From contig JBFWYG010000017.1 of the NCBI GenBank assembly GCA_050186725.1, positions 6,802 to 70,801 of the forward strand: a stretch of DNA of 64,000 nt, written 5' to 3'. A program made the translations under genes and the position numbers. This document shows positions 22,997 through 32,026 of this stretch, in pieces (the first letter of the stretch is position 1; the number at the start of each line of letters is the position of its first letter). This DNA comes from JADJYF01 sp050186725. Its GTDB lineage: Bacteria; Pseudomonadota; Gammaproteobacteria; Ga0077536. Below the pieces are notes generated by a model. That model worked only from the letters and a program-made list of their open reading frames with translations. It had not been told where the DNA came from and did not search any database.

Positions 22997-23419
22997 ATGT
23001 CCTTGTTCAACGTCTTCAACATCGCGGGCTCGGCGCTGAACGCGCAGAGCGTGCGGCTGAACACCACCGCCAGCAACATGGCCAACGCCAACAGCGCGTC
23101 GAGCAGCACGGGCGAGACCTACCGCGCCCGCGAGCCCGTGTTCCAGCCGTTGCTGGCGGACGACCCGTTCAATCCCACCGGCGGCGCCGAGGTCGGCGTG
23201 AAGGTCGCCGGCATCGTCGAGAGCCAGGCGCCGCTGCGCCACGAGTACCAACCCGGCAATCCGCTGGCCGACACCGAGGGCTATGTCTACCTGCCCAACG
23301 TCAATGTCGTCGAAGAGATGGCCAACATGATTTCCGCCTCTCGCAGCTACCAGACCAACATCGAGGTGATGGACGCCTCGAAGCGCATGCTGCAGCAGAC
23401 CCTGTCCCTGGGACAGTAA
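22997..23419 (+). CDS. flgC: FlgC, proximal rod protein
   Basis: This 140-residue rod protein has the N-terminal axial motif (IAGSALNAQSVRLNTTASNMANANS) and the C-terminal motif YLPNVNVVEEMANMISASRSYQTNIEVMDASKRM, which pack in the rod core. The ATG at 22997 is preceded by GGGGAG overlapping the flgB stop; an earlier in-frame codon at 22982 would overlap flgB and lacks that spacing. Size equals that of other FlgC proteins (about 134-147). Confidence 0.95.
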   Translation: MSLFNVFNIAGSALNAQSVRLNTTASNMANANSASSSTGETYRAREPVFQPLLADDPFNPTGGAEVGVKVAGIVESQAPLRHEYQPGNPLADTEGYVYLPNVNVVEEMANMISASRSYQTNIEVMDASKRMLQQTLSLGQ

Positions 23420-23429
23420 GCGAGTACCC

Positions 23430-24113
23430 ATGAGCAACTCCGTGAACAACACGTCGGGCGTCATCCCCTCGGGGCTCGAGCAGTACACGAGCCAGACCGA
23501 CAAGTCGAAGAAGACCGAGCTCGATCAGCAGGCCTTCCTGAACCTGATGGTCACCCAGCTGAAGAACCAGGATCCGATGAAGCCGCTCGAGAGCGCGGAC
23601 TTCCTGAGCCAGATCGCGCAGTTCAGCACCGTGTCCGGCATCAGCGGCCTGCAGAAGAGCCTCTCTTCGATGGCGAGCTCGCTGCAGTCGAGCCAGGCGC
23701 TGCAGGCCTCGACGATGGTCGGGCGCGACGTGGTGATCCCGCGCAACAGCTTCGGCTTCTCCACCGGCGAGACCGCGCCCATCTCCGCGGCGCTGGACGC
23801 GCGCGCCAGCAACGTCACCGTCACCATCACCGACAGCGCCGGCCAGCTGGTGCGTGAAGAGCAGCTCGGCGCGAAGAACGCCGGCAACGTGTCCTACACC
23901 TGGGACGGCCTCGGCACCGACGGCCTGGCCGCGCCCACCGGCACCTACAAAGTAAAGATCACCGCCAACATCGACGGCACCCCGACCGCGCTCACGCCCG
24001 CCGTGCGCGCCCGGGTCGACAGCGTCACGCTCGGCAAGAACGGCCTCCCGCCGACGCTGAACGTGCACGGCTACGGCGCCGTCGACATGGGCGACGTCAT
24101 GCAAATCCTGTAA
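23430..24113 (+). CDS. flgD: FlgD, hook scaffolding protein
   Basis: This 227-residue hook cap promotes FlgE polymerisation. The conserved N-terminal FlgD block is clear: LDQQAFLNLMVTQLKNQDPMKPLESADFLSQIAQFSTVSGI. It is followed by a FLGD/Ig-like domain with LVREEQLGAKNAGNVSYTWDG. It lies 10 bases after flgC and 30 bases before flgE. Confidence 0.95.
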   Translation: MSNSVNNTSGVIPSGLEQYTSQTDKSKKTELDQQAFLNLMVTQLKNQDPMKPLESADFLSQIAQFSTVSGISGLQKSLSSMASSLQSSQALQASTMVGRDVVIPRNSFGFSTGETAPISAALDARASNVTVTITDSAGQLVREEQLGAKNAGNVSYTWDGLGTDGLAAPTGTYKVKITANIDGTPTALTPAVRARVDSVTLGKNGLPPTLNVHGYGAVDMGDVMQIL

Positions 24114-24143
24114 GCCGCGAAACGCAGCAACCCGGAGTCCAAC

Positions 24144-25367
24144 ATGCCTTTCAAGCAAGCCATCAGCGGCCTCAAGGCCGCGGAGAACGAACTCAACGTC
24201 ATCGGCAACAACGTCGCCAACTCGGCGACCACCGGCTTCAAGAAGTCGCGCGTCGAGTTCCAGGACGTGTTCGCGGTATCCAGTGTCGGCGGCTCGGCCA
24301 ATGCCACCGGTCGCGGTGTCGACACGGCGCGCATCGCCCAGCAGTTCGAGCAGGGCAACATCTCCTTCACCGACAACGCGCTCGATCTCGCGGTCAGCGG
24401 TGAGGGCTTCTTCATCATGAATAACAGCGGCGAGCGCATCTACACGCGCGACGGCGCCTTCAGCCTCGACAAGGATGGCTTCATCGTCAATTCCAAGGGC
24501 CACCAGCTGATGGCCTTCGGTTCGGACTCGGTCGGCAACATCAACGGCGCGCTCGGGCCGCTGCAGCTGTCCTCGGCGGCCAATCCGCCCAAGGCGACCA
24601 CCGCCGTGGCCTTCGGCGCGAACTTCGACGCCAACGCCACCGACCCGGCGACGCCGACCTTCGATCCGCTGGACTCCACCAGCTACAACGAGACCACCGC
24701 GCTCAACATCTTCGATTCGCTGGGCGGCTCGCACCTGCAGCAGATGTACTTCGTGCGCGACACCGGTGCCGCGACCGCTAACACCTGGCAGATGTACACC
24801 TATGTCGACGGCACCGCGGTAGGTGGCCCGGATGCCATCGTGTTCGACACCGCCGGCAAGCTGGCCACGCCGGCCAACGGTCTCATCACCATTCCGACCT
24901 TCACCGCCGCGCCCGGCACGCAGGCCATGAACATCACCACCAGCGTGGTGGGGTCGACCATGTTCGGCGCCGACTTCGGCGTGGCCAAGCTGACCCAGGA
25001 CGGCTTCACCACCGGCCGCCTCGCCGGCCTCGACATCGACAGCGAGGGCGTGATCCTCGCGCGCTTCACCAACGGCCAGTCGGCGGTGCAGGGCCAGGTG
25101 GGCATGGCCAACTTCCCCAACCCGCAGGGCCTGCGCGCGGCCGGCGGCAATGGCTGGCAGGAGTCCTTCGCCGCCGGCGTGGTGCTGGAAGGCAAGCCCG
25201 GCACGGCCAACCTCGGTCTCATCCAGGGCGGCGCGCTCGAAGACTCGAACGTCGACCTGTCCTCCGAACTGGTGGCGCTGATCATCGCGCAGCGCAATTT
25301 CCAGGCGAACACCGAGGTGATCAAGACCGCGGACGCGGTCACCCAGTCGGTGATCAACATCCGCTGA
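24144..25367 (+). CDS. flgE: FlgE, hook protein
   Basis: This 407-residue hook subunit has the N-terminal axial helix motif KAAENELNVIGNNVANSATTGFKKSRVEF, and LDLAVSGEGFFIM with YTRDGAFSLDKDGFIV mark the D1 region. The C-terminus ends with DLSSELVALIIAQRNFQANTEVIKTADAVTQSVINI, the usual hook-basal body C-terminal motif. The middle forms the surface-exposed hook domains. Length is typical (about 400-460). The hook is the universal joint between rod and filament. Confidence 0.95.
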   Translation: MPFKQAISGLKAAENELNVIGNNVANSATTGFKKSRVEFQDVFAVSSVGGSANATGRGVDTARIAQQFEQGNISFTDNALDLAVSGEGFFIMNNSGERIYTRDGAFSLDKDGFIVNSKGHQLMAFGSDSVGNINGALGPLQLSSAANPPKATTAVAFGANFDANATDPATPTFDPLDSTSYNETTALNIFDSLGGSHLQQMYFVRDTGAATANTWQMYTYVDGTAVGGPDAIVFDTAGKLATPANGLITIPTFTAAPGTQAMNITTSVVGSTMFGADFGVAKLTQDGFTTGRLAGLDIDSEGVILARFTNGQSAVQGQVGMANFPNPQGLRAAGGNGWQESFAAGVVLEGKPGTANLGLIQGGALEDSNVDLSSELVALIIAQRNFQANTEVIKTADAVTQSVINIR

Positions 25368-25403
25368 TCCCGAGCCTAGAGCGACCGACCCGAGGCACTA
25401 CCC

Positions 25404-26147
25404 ATGGATCGCATGATCTATCTCGCCATGACCGCCGCGCAGCAGATGATGCACGGCCAGGCGCTCGCCTCGCACAACCTGGCGAACGCGTCCACGGTCG
25501 GCTTCAAGGCCGACTTCGAAGCGGCGCGCGCCATGCCGGTATACGGCAATGGCCATCCGAGCCGCGCCTACGCGATGCTCGAGCGGCCCGGTACCGACTT
25601 CGCGCCTGGCACCATCGAGACAACCGGCAACGAGCTCGACATCGCGGTCAACGGCCAGGGCTTCATCGCCGTGCAGGCGCCGGATGGCACCGAGGCCTAC
25701 ACCCGCGCGGGCGATCTGCAGATGAACGTCAACGGTCAGCTGCTGACCGGCGCGGGTCACCCTGTGCTCGGCAACGGTGGCCCGATAGCGCTGCCGCAGT
25801 CGGAGAAGGTAACCATCGGCGTGGACGGCACCATCTCCATCCGCCCGGTGGGGCAGGAGGCCGCGACGCTCGCCCAGGTCGATCGCATCCGGCTGGTGAA
25901 CCCCGACGTCAAGAACCTGCGCAAGGGCGCCGACGGCCTGTTCCGCCTGGCCGACAACACGCCCGCGCCGCCGGACGCCGCGGTGCGCGTGACCAGCGGC
26001 GCGCTCGAGCGCAGCAACGTCAACACCGTGGCGGAGATGGTCCAGCTGATCGGCAACTCGCGCCAGTACGACATGGCGGTCAAGGCGATGAGCACCGCGC
26101 AACAGATCGACGCCGCCGGCGCCAAGCTGCTCGACATCCGCGGCTGA
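25404..26147 (+). CDS. flgF: FlgF, proximal rod protein
   Basis: This 247-residue rod protein starts MDRMIYLAMTAAQQMMHGQALASHNLANASTVGFKADF, the FlgF-type N-terminus, followed by LDIAVNGQGFIAVQAPDG and ending ERSNVNTVAEMVQLIGNSRQYDMAVKAMSTAQQIDAAG. It connects the FlgB/FlgC rod to FlgG. It lies between flgE and flgG with short gaps, consistent with one operon. Confidence 0.95.
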   Translation: MDRMIYLAMTAAQQMMHGQALASHNLANASTVGFKADFEAARAMPVYGNGHPSRAYAMLERPGTDFAPGTIETTGNELDIAVNGQGFIAVQAPDGTEAYTRAGDLQMNVNGQLLTGAGHPVLGNGGPIALPQSEKVTIGVDGTISIRPVGQEAATLAQVDRIRLVNPDVKNLRKGADGLFRLADNTPAPPDAAVRVTSGALERSNVNTVAEMVQLIGNSRQYDMAVKAMSTAQQIDAAGAKLLDIRG

Positions 26148-26187
26148 CGACTGACGACACCTTCAAGAATCCTTCGGACACACACCC

Positions 26188-26973
26188 ATGGCTTCAGCAC
26201 TCAACATCGCCCAGACAGGTCTCGACGCACAGCAGACGCGGCTGTCGATCATCTCCAACAACCTGGCGAACGTCGCCACCACCGGCTTCAAGAAGAGTCG
26301 GCCGAACTTCGAGGACCTGCTCTACGAGACCGTCGCCCAGCCGGGCGCGTCGTCGTCGCAGAGCACCGAGCTGCCCTCGGGCCTCATGCTCGGCACCGGC
26401 GTACGCACGGTCTCGACCGCCAAGATCTTCACCCAGGGCACGCTGAACCAGACCGAGAACGCGCTCGACGTCGCCATCCAGGGGCGTGGCTTCCTGCAGG
26501 TGCTGCTGCCGGACGGCTCCACCGCCTATACCCGCGACGGCGGGCTCTCGATGAACTCGCAGGGCCAGCTGGTGACGTCCTCGGGCTACACGCTCGACCC
26601 GGCCATCACCATTCCAGCCGAGTCGCTGTCAGTGACCATCGCGCCGGACGGCACGGTCTCCGCGCTCACCGCCGGCAACACCGCGCCGACCCAGGTCGGC
26701 AACATCCAGGTGGCGGACTTCATCAATCCGCAGGGCCTGCAGCCCATCGGTCAGAACCTTTTCAAGGAGACGGTCTCGAGCGGCAATCCGCAGACCACCA
26801 CGCCTGGTCTGAACGGCACCGGCACCCTGGTACAAGGCGCGGTGGAAGGCTCGAACGTGAATGCCGTGGAAGAGCTGGTCGACATGATCGAGACCCAGCG
26901 CTCCTACGAGATGAACTCCAAGGCCATCCAGACCGTGGACGAGATGCTGCAGTTCGTCACCCAGCAGCTGTAA
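26188..26973 (+). CDS. flgG: FlgG, distal rod protein
   Basis: This 261-residue distal rod subunit has the characteristic start ASALNIAQTGLDAQQTRLSIISNNLANVATTGFKKSRPNFEDLLYE. It then shows LDVAIQGRGFLQVLLPDGSTAYTRDG and closes with EGSNVNAVEELVDMIETQRSYEMNSKAIQTVDEMLQF. Length equals that of enteric FlgG (260), which sets rod length. It precedes flgH by 16 bases. Confidence 0.96.
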   Translation: MASALNIAQTGLDAQQTRLSIISNNLANVATTGFKKSRPNFEDLLYETVAQPGASSSQSTELPSGLMLGTGVRTVSTAKIFTQGTLNQTENALDVAIQGRGFLQVLLPDGSTAYTRDGGLSMNSQGQLVTSSGYTLDPAITIPAESLSVTIAPDGTVSALTAGNTAPTQVGNIQVADFINPQGLQPIGQNLFKETVSSGNPQTTTPGLNGTGTLVQGAVEGSNVNAVEELVDMIETQRSYEMNSKAIQTVDEMLQFVTQQL

Positions 26974-26989
26974 GCGCGGAGCACACCTC

Positions 26990-27718
26990 ATGAACCTTCA
27001 CCTGACCCGCGCGCTGCGCATGTGCCTCGCCGCGCTGCTGCTCGCGAGCCTCGCCGCCTGCGAGGCGCCGCCGCGGCGCGATCCGGAATTCGCCGTCACC
27101 TATCCCGCCGCCCACGCGAGCCCGGCGCCCGCGCAATCGGCGACCGGCGCGATCTTCCAGGCCGGCTACGACGTGCAGCTGTTCGAGGACCTGAAGGCAC
27201 GGCGCATCGGCGACATCCTCACCATCCGCCTGTCCGAGAGCAACCAGGCCGCCAAGTCGAACGACAACGCGGTCAACAAGAGCGGCAGCACGGAAATCGC
27301 CAACCCGACCATCCTCGGCGCCAAGCCGGCCTTCGCGCTGCCTGGTGTGCTGCCGCTCGCGGCGGTCGCGAACAACACGCTCGAGACCGATCTCGCCGCC
27401 ACCAACGACTTCGCCGGCAAGGCCTCGGCCAAGCAGAGCAATTCGCTGAACGGCAACATCACGGTCACCATCGCCGACGTGCTGCCGAACGGCAACCTGG
27501 TGGTGCGCGGCGAGAAGCGCCTGAATCTCAACCAGGGCAACGAGTACATCAAGATCTCGGGCATCGTGCGCCCGGTCGACATCGGTACCGACAACACCGT
27601 GCCGTCGACCAAGGTGGCCGACGCGACCATCATCTACAGCGGCGACGGCGCCAACGCCGATTCCAGCAAGGTCGGCTGGCTGCAGCGCTTCTTCATCAGC
27701 GCGATGTCGCCGTTCTGA
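26990..27718 (+). CDS. flgH: FlgH, L-ring lipoprotein
   Basis: This 242-residue outer-membrane lipoprotein forms the L ring. It has a signal peptide with lipobox LAAC (lipidated Cys24). The core includes LFEDLKARRIGDILTIRLSE, then GNITVTIADVLPNGNLVVRGEKRL and IKISGIVRPVDIGTDNTVPSTKVADATIIYSGDG. The C-terminus (GWLQRFFISAMSPF) is typical. It is followed by flgI after a 44-base gap. Confidence 0.95.
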   Translation: MNLHLTRALRMCLAALLLASLAACEAPPRRDPEFAVTYPAAHASPAPAQSATGAIFQAGYDVQLFEDLKARRIGDILTIRLSESNQAAKSNDNAVNKSGSTEIANPTILGAKPAFALPGVLPLAAVANNTLETDLAATNDFAGKASAKQSNSLNGNITVTIADVLPNGNLVVRGEKRLNLNQGNEYIKISGIVRPVDIGTDNTVPSTKVADATIIYSGDGANADSSKVGWLQRFFISAMSPF

Positions 27719-27762
27719 TCGCCATGACCGATTCGACCCTCGCGCCGCGGAGCGCCTTCGCC

Positions 27763-28863
27763 ATGACCCGACTCCTGTTCACGTTGCTGGCGCTCGCCGG
27801 CGCGACCTTCGCCGCCCACGCCGAGCGCATCAAGGATCTCGCCCAGGTGGCGGGCGTGCGTGAGAACCAGCTGGTGGGCTACGGCCTGGTCGTGGGTCTC
27901 GACGGCACCGGCGACCAGACCTCGCAGACGCCCTTCACCGTGCAGAGCATCCGCAACATGCTGAACCAGATGGGCATCACCGTGCCGCCGACGGTGAACC
28001 CGCAGCTGAAGAACGTCGCCGCGGTGATGGTGCACGCCAACCTGCCGCCGTTCGCCAAGCCGGGTTCGATGATCGATGTCACGGTGTCTTCCATGGGCAA
28101 TGCCAAGAGCCTGCGCGGCGGCAGCCTTATCATGACGCCTATGAAGGGCGCCGACGGCCAGATCTACGCCATGGCCCAGGGCAACCTGGTGGTCGGCGGC
28201 TTCGGCGTCGCGGCCAACGACGGCTCCAGCATCACGGTCAACGTGCCGAGCGTCGGTCGCATTCCGAACGGCGCGACCGTCGAGCGCGAGGTCGCCACGC
28301 CCTTCGCCCAGGGCGATTACCTGACCTTGAACCTGCACCGCCAGGACTTCACCACCGCGACCCGCATGGCGCAGGCCATCGACAAGACGCTCGGGCCGAA
28401 CTCGGCGCTCGCCGTCGACGGTTCCTCGGTGCGGGTGCTGGCACCGGCAGATCCCGCGCAGCGCGTGTCCTTCATGGCGATCGTGGAAAACGTCGAGCTC
28501 TCGCCCGGTGACGCGCCGGCCAAGGTGGTGGTGAATTCGCGCACCGGCACGGTGGTGATCGGCAACAAGGTCACGGTGACCGCCGCGGCCGTGACCCACG
28601 GCAGCCTCACCGTCACCATCAGCAACGACCCGGTGGTCAGCCAGCCCGGCCCCCTGTCCGGCGGCCAGACCGCGGTGGTCGATCGCAACAACATCAGCGT
28701 CGAGCAGAAGAAGAACCGCATGTTCCTGTTCAACCCGGGCGTGTCCTTGGATGACATCGTGCAGGCGGTGAACGGCGTCGGCGCCGCGCCCGGCGACTTG
28801 GTCGCGATCCTCGAGGCGCTGAAGGAAGCGGGCGCGCTGCGCGCGGAGCTGATCGTCATCTGA
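27763..28863 (+). CDS. flgI: FlgI, P-ring protein
   Basis: This 366-residue periplasmic protein forms the P ring around the rod in the peptidoglycan layer. It has a signal peptide (MTRLLFTLLALAGATFAAHA), then RIKDLAQVAGVRENQLVGYGLVVGLDGTGDQT, the family hallmark, and ends LVAILEALKEAGALRAELIVI. I choose ATG 27763, which gives a normal signal and GGAG upstream; ATG 27724 in the same frame would add 13 residues. It is followed by a repeat-containing gap, after which flgJ has its own sigma-54 promoter. Confidence 0.94.
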   Translation: MTRLLFTLLALAGATFAAHAERIKDLAQVAGVRENQLVGYGLVVGLDGTGDQTSQTPFTVQSIRNMLNQMGITVPPTVNPQLKNVAAVMVHANLPPFAKPGSMIDVTVSSMGNAKSLRGGSLIMTPMKGADGQIYAMAQGNLVVGGFGVAANDGSSITVNVPSVGRIPNGATVEREVATPFAQGDYLTLNLHRQDFTTATRMAQAIDKTLGPNSALAVDGSSVRVLAPADPAQRVSFMAIVENVELSPGDAPAKVVVNSRTGTVVIGNKVTVTAAAVTHGSLTVTISNDPVVSQPGPLSGGQTAVVDRNNISVEQKKNRMFLFNPGVSLDDIVQAVNGVGAAPGDLVAILEALKEAGALRAELIVI

Positions 28864-28900
28864 CGGTGGGCGCGGCTAACCGGCTTTCGATTGCCGTCCT

Positions 28901-29005
28901 GTAGGGCGGGTTTCAACCCGCCGTGCACTGCGTGTCGCAAGGGATGGCCCCGCCACGAGGGCTATCCCGTAATCGAAGTGCATGGCCGATTGAAATCGGC
29001 CCTAC
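28901..29005. repeat. Two-palindrome dispersed repeat between flgI and flgJ
   Basis: GGGCGGGTTTCAACCCGCC (within 28901-28922) and GGCCGATTGAAATCGGCC (within 28984-29005) are both near-perfect palindromes, flanked outwardly by GTA and CTAC. The pair is 61 bases apart here. The same two elements form the tandem array at 43.7 kb, so this is a dispersed REP/BIME-like family. No gene lies in the surrounding 307-base gap (28864-29170). Confidence 0.85.
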
Positions 29006-29126
29006 ACCCGCGACCGAACGGGCATCCCATGCCACCCCAGGCACACCTTGCCGCCCACTCGGCAGCCCTTGCCGCTCTGCGCCCCGCAAACCGCTCGAAG
29101 CGCGTCGATTCCTCCCTGTTCCGGGC

Positions 29127-29142
29127 TGGCACTGCTTGTGCA
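29127..29142 (+). promoter_or_regulatory. Sigma-54 promoter for flgJKL
   Basis: TGGCACT-GCTT-GTGCA keeps GG and GC at exact -24/-12 spacing with two mismatches to consensus; it ends 28 bases upstream of the flgJ ATG and lies just after the repeat pair. Confidence 0.65.
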
Positions 29143-29170
29143 TTGAGCACGACGGAACGAGCCATCGACC

Positions 29171-30139
29171 ATGACCACCAACAGCCCAGGCGCCAGCGTA
29201 GATTTCACCCGCTTCAGCAGGATGCGGACGGCCGCGCACAAGGACCAGGACGCCACCATGCAGAAGGTGGCGGACGAGTTCGAGGCGATGTTCGCCGAAA
29301 CCATGCTGAAGGCGGCGCGTGCCGCCGAGACGGGTGACGGTCTGCTGGATTCCTCCGAGACCGGCACCTACCGCGAACTGCTGGACGGCCAGCTCGCGCA
29401 ATCGCTCGCGCAGACCCAGGACTTCGGCTTCGAATCCATGCTGAAGCAGCAGTTCGCCGGGGTGCTGAAGGGCCTGGAGAAGCAGCAGGCCGCCGCCGAG
29501 GCGACGAGTCCCTCGGGCCGCGCCGCGCTGCGCATGCTGTCCAGCGTCGAGTCGCCGCTTCCCGGCGGCGTGCCGGTCACCGCGCCGCGCGCGCCGGACA
29601 GCATTTTCGGCGCGCCGAACGCGCGCGCCGACGCCGGTGACATCGATGCACGCAAGCAGGCCTTCCTCGACGAGATCTCGCCCATCGCGGCCAGCGCCGC
29701 GTCGGATCTCGGCGTCGCGCCGCGTGCGCTGATGGCGCAGGCCGCGCTCGAGTCCGGCTGGGGCCGCCACGTGATCCGCATGCCCGACGGCTCGAGCTCG
29801 CACAACTACTTCGGTATCAAGGCGAGCGGCGACTGGCGGGGCGCCACGGTGCGCATTCCGACCACCGAGTACATCAACGGCCGCGCGGTCACCGTGCAGG
29901 CCTCGTTCCGCGCCTATCCCGACGCGCAGAGCGCGTTTCGCGACTACGTCGATTTCATCGGCCAGAACCCGCGCTATCGCGAGGCGCTGGCGCACGGCGC
30001 CAATGCCGGCCAGTACGCCCGCCACCTGGAGCGCGCGGGCTATGCCACCGATCCCAACTATGCCAACAAGATCATGGCGATCCTCTCGGGCGACGGCTTC
30101 GATGGCCTCGCCGACGAAGGCGCCGGAGTGAGCAACTGA
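29171..30139 (+). CDS. flgJ: FlgJ, rod-cap and peptidoglycan hydrolase
   Basis: This 322-residue bifunctional protein has an N-terminal rod-binding domain (KVADEFEAMFAETMLKAARAAE, then LLDSSETGTYRELLDGQLAQSLAQ) that caps the growing rod. The C-terminal glucosaminidase domain has AALESGWGRHVI, SHNYFGIKA and FRAYPDAQSAFRDYVDFI, and cuts peptidoglycan so the rod can pass. This two-domain form is usual in Gammaproteobacteria. It lies two bases before flgK. Confidence 0.95.
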   Translation: MTTNSPGASVDFTRFSRMRTAAHKDQDATMQKVADEFEAMFAETMLKAARAAETGDGLLDSSETGTYRELLDGQLAQSLAQTQDFGFESMLKQQFAGVLKGLEKQQAAAEATSPSGRAALRMLSSVESPLPGGVPVTAPRAPDSIFGAPNARADAGDIDARKQAFLDEISPIAASAASDLGVAPRALMAQAALESGWGRHVIRMPDGSSSHNYFGIKASGDWRGATVRIPTTEYINGRAVTVQASFRAYPDAQSAFRDYVDFIGQNPRYREALAHGANAGQYARHLERAGYATDPNYANKIMAILSGDGFDGLADEGAGVSN

Positions 30140-30140
30140 G

Positions 30141-32021
30141 ATGTCGGATACCTTCCAGATCGGCCTGTCGGCGCTGCTCGCCTCGCAGCGGGGTCTCGCC
30201 ACCACCGGCCACAACGTCGCCAACGTCAACACCGCCGGCTACAGCCGCCAGCGCGTCACCTTCGAGACGCGCGAACCGCAGTTCGCGGGTGTCGGGTTCG
30301 TCGGCAAGGGCGTGGACGTGCAGGGCATAACCCGCATGGCCAACGAGTTCCTGGTCGACCAGCTGCGCCTCGCCACCTCCAACCAGGCCCAGGCCGACAA
30401 GCTCACCGAGCTGGTGGACCAGGTCGACACGCAGATGGGCGACGCGCTGATCTCCAAGGGCCTGCAGTCGTTCTTCGATTCGGTCAGCGACGCCAACAAC
30501 GATCCGCGCCTGACTTCCACCCGCCAGGTGGTGATCGAGAGCGCGCGCTCCATGCTGTCGCGCTTCTCCGAGGCGGAAGAGCAGCTGAACCGCATGTCGC
30601 GCAGCGTCAACCGGCAGATGACCGGCCTCATCGAGCGGGTCAACGCGCTCACCACTTCCATCGCGCGGCTGAACAAGGACATCGCGCTCGGCGCCGGTCT
30701 CGCCACGGGCGAGCCGCCCAACGACCTGCTCGACAAGCGCGACCAGTTGCTCATCGATCTCTCCAAGCTGGTCGGCGTGCAGACCCAGAGCCGCGCGGAC
30801 GGCATGGTCAACGTGCTGATCGGCGACGGCCAGCTGGTCGTGACCGGCGGCAACAACGAGAAGCTGACCGCCACCAGCAACCCGCTGGACGCGTCGCGCA
30901 GCGAGATCTCCTTCACCGTCGGCAATGCGCTGTCCCAGATCACCGATACCATTTCGGGCGGTGAGCTCGGCGCGCTGGTGGCATTTCGCGATCAGACCCT
31001 GGAACCGGCGCGGAACGCCATCGGGCGCATCGCCGCCACCTTCGCGCTCGCGGTCAACGAGCAGCATCGCCAGGGCATGGATCTGAAGGGCAACCTCGGC
31101 ACCGACATGTTCAGCCTGCCGGTACCGGTGGTGAAGTCGCCGGCCAGCAATACCGGCACGGTAAGCGCGGTGTTCGACACCGCCAACATCGGCAACCTGA
31201 CCGACGCCGACTACCGGCTGAGCTATGACGGCACGAACTTCAACCTGACCAATCTGCAGACCCGCACCTCGCAGACCCTGAGCGGCGCGGGCCCGTTCAA
31301 CGTCGACGGCATCACCATCAGCGTCGGCACCGCGCCGGTCGCCGGCGACGTGTTCCTGATCCAGCCGACCAAGACCGTGCCGCGGGCGATGACGCTGCTG
31401 GTCACCGAGCCCAACCAGCTCGCGCTCGCCTCGCCGGTGCGCAGCGCGCGCGCCACGACCAACGTCAGCGACGCCAGCATCACGCGTCCCCAGGTTCTGG
31501 ACCCGACCAACGCCGCGCTGCTGACCACCACGCAAATCGTGTTCGACGACCCGCCGACGACCTACAAGCTGAACGGCGCCGGCGCGAGCCTCGCCTTCAC
31601 CAGCGGCGCGGACATCGACGTCAACGGCTGGCGCGTGCAGATCGCCGGCACTCCGGCCGCCGGCGACAGCTTCACCGTGCAGAGCAACGCGGGGGGCACG
31701 GGTGACAACGGCAACGGGCTCGCCTTGAGCAAGGTGCAGTCCACGCCGATATTGTCCGGTGGCACGGCGACCTTGCAGGAGGCCTACGGCGTGCTCACCG
31801 GCGAGGTAGGCGCGGCCGCAGAGCAGGCCCATCTCAGCAGCCAGGCGCTCGCCTCACTGACCGAGAATGCGACCGCCGCGCGCGAGGCCCTGTCCGGCGT
31901 CAACCTGGAGGAAGAGGCGGCCAACCTGCTGCGCTTCCAGCAGGCCTTCCAGGCGGCGGCGCAGGTCATCCGCGCCGCCGACCAGGCCTTCCAGTCCATC
32001 ATCAACGCGACCCGAGGCTGA
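30141..32021 (+). CDS. flgK: FlgK, hook-filament junction protein 1
   Basis: This 626-residue axial protein joins hook and filament. Its N-terminus SDTFQIGLSALLASQRGLATTGHNVANVNTAGYSRQRV and C-terminus SGVNLEEEAANLLRFQQAFQAAAQVIRAADQAFQSIINATRG are diagnostic. The long middle has two related stretches (YRLSYDGTNFNLTN and TYKLNGAGASLAFTS, each followed by a VQIAGTPAAGDSF-like segment), as in larger FlgK proteins. FlgN is its expected export chaperone. Transcription probably starts at the promoter before flgJ. Confidence 0.95.
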   Translation: MSDTFQIGLSALLASQRGLATTGHNVANVNTAGYSRQRVTFETREPQFAGVGFVGKGVDVQGITRMANEFLVDQLRLATSNQAQADKLTELVDQVDTQMGDALISKGLQSFFDSVSDANNDPRLTSTRQVVIESARSMLSRFSEAEEQLNRMSRSVNRQMTGLIERVNALTTSIARLNKDIALGAGLATGEPPNDLLDKRDQLLIDLSKLVGVQTQSRADGMVNVLIGDGQLVVTGGNNEKLTATSNPLDASRSEISFTVGNALSQITDTISGGELGALVAFRDQTLEPARNAIGRIAATFALAVNEQHRQGMDLKGNLGTDMFSLPVPVVKSPASNTGTVSAVFDTANIGNLTDADYRLSYDGTNFNLTNLQTRTSQTLSGAGPFNVDGITISVGTAPVAGDVFLIQPTKTVPRAMTLLVTEPNQLALASPVRSARATTNVSDASITRPQVLDPTNAALLTTTQIVFDDPPTTYKLNGAGASLAFTSGADIDVNGWRVQIAGTPAAGDSFTVQSNAGGTGDNGNGLALSKVQSTPILSGGTATLQEAYGVLTGEVGAAAEQAHLSSQALASLTENATAAREALSGVNLEEEAANLLRFQQAFQAAAQVIRAADQAFQSIINATRG

Positions 32022-32026
32022 GTGCG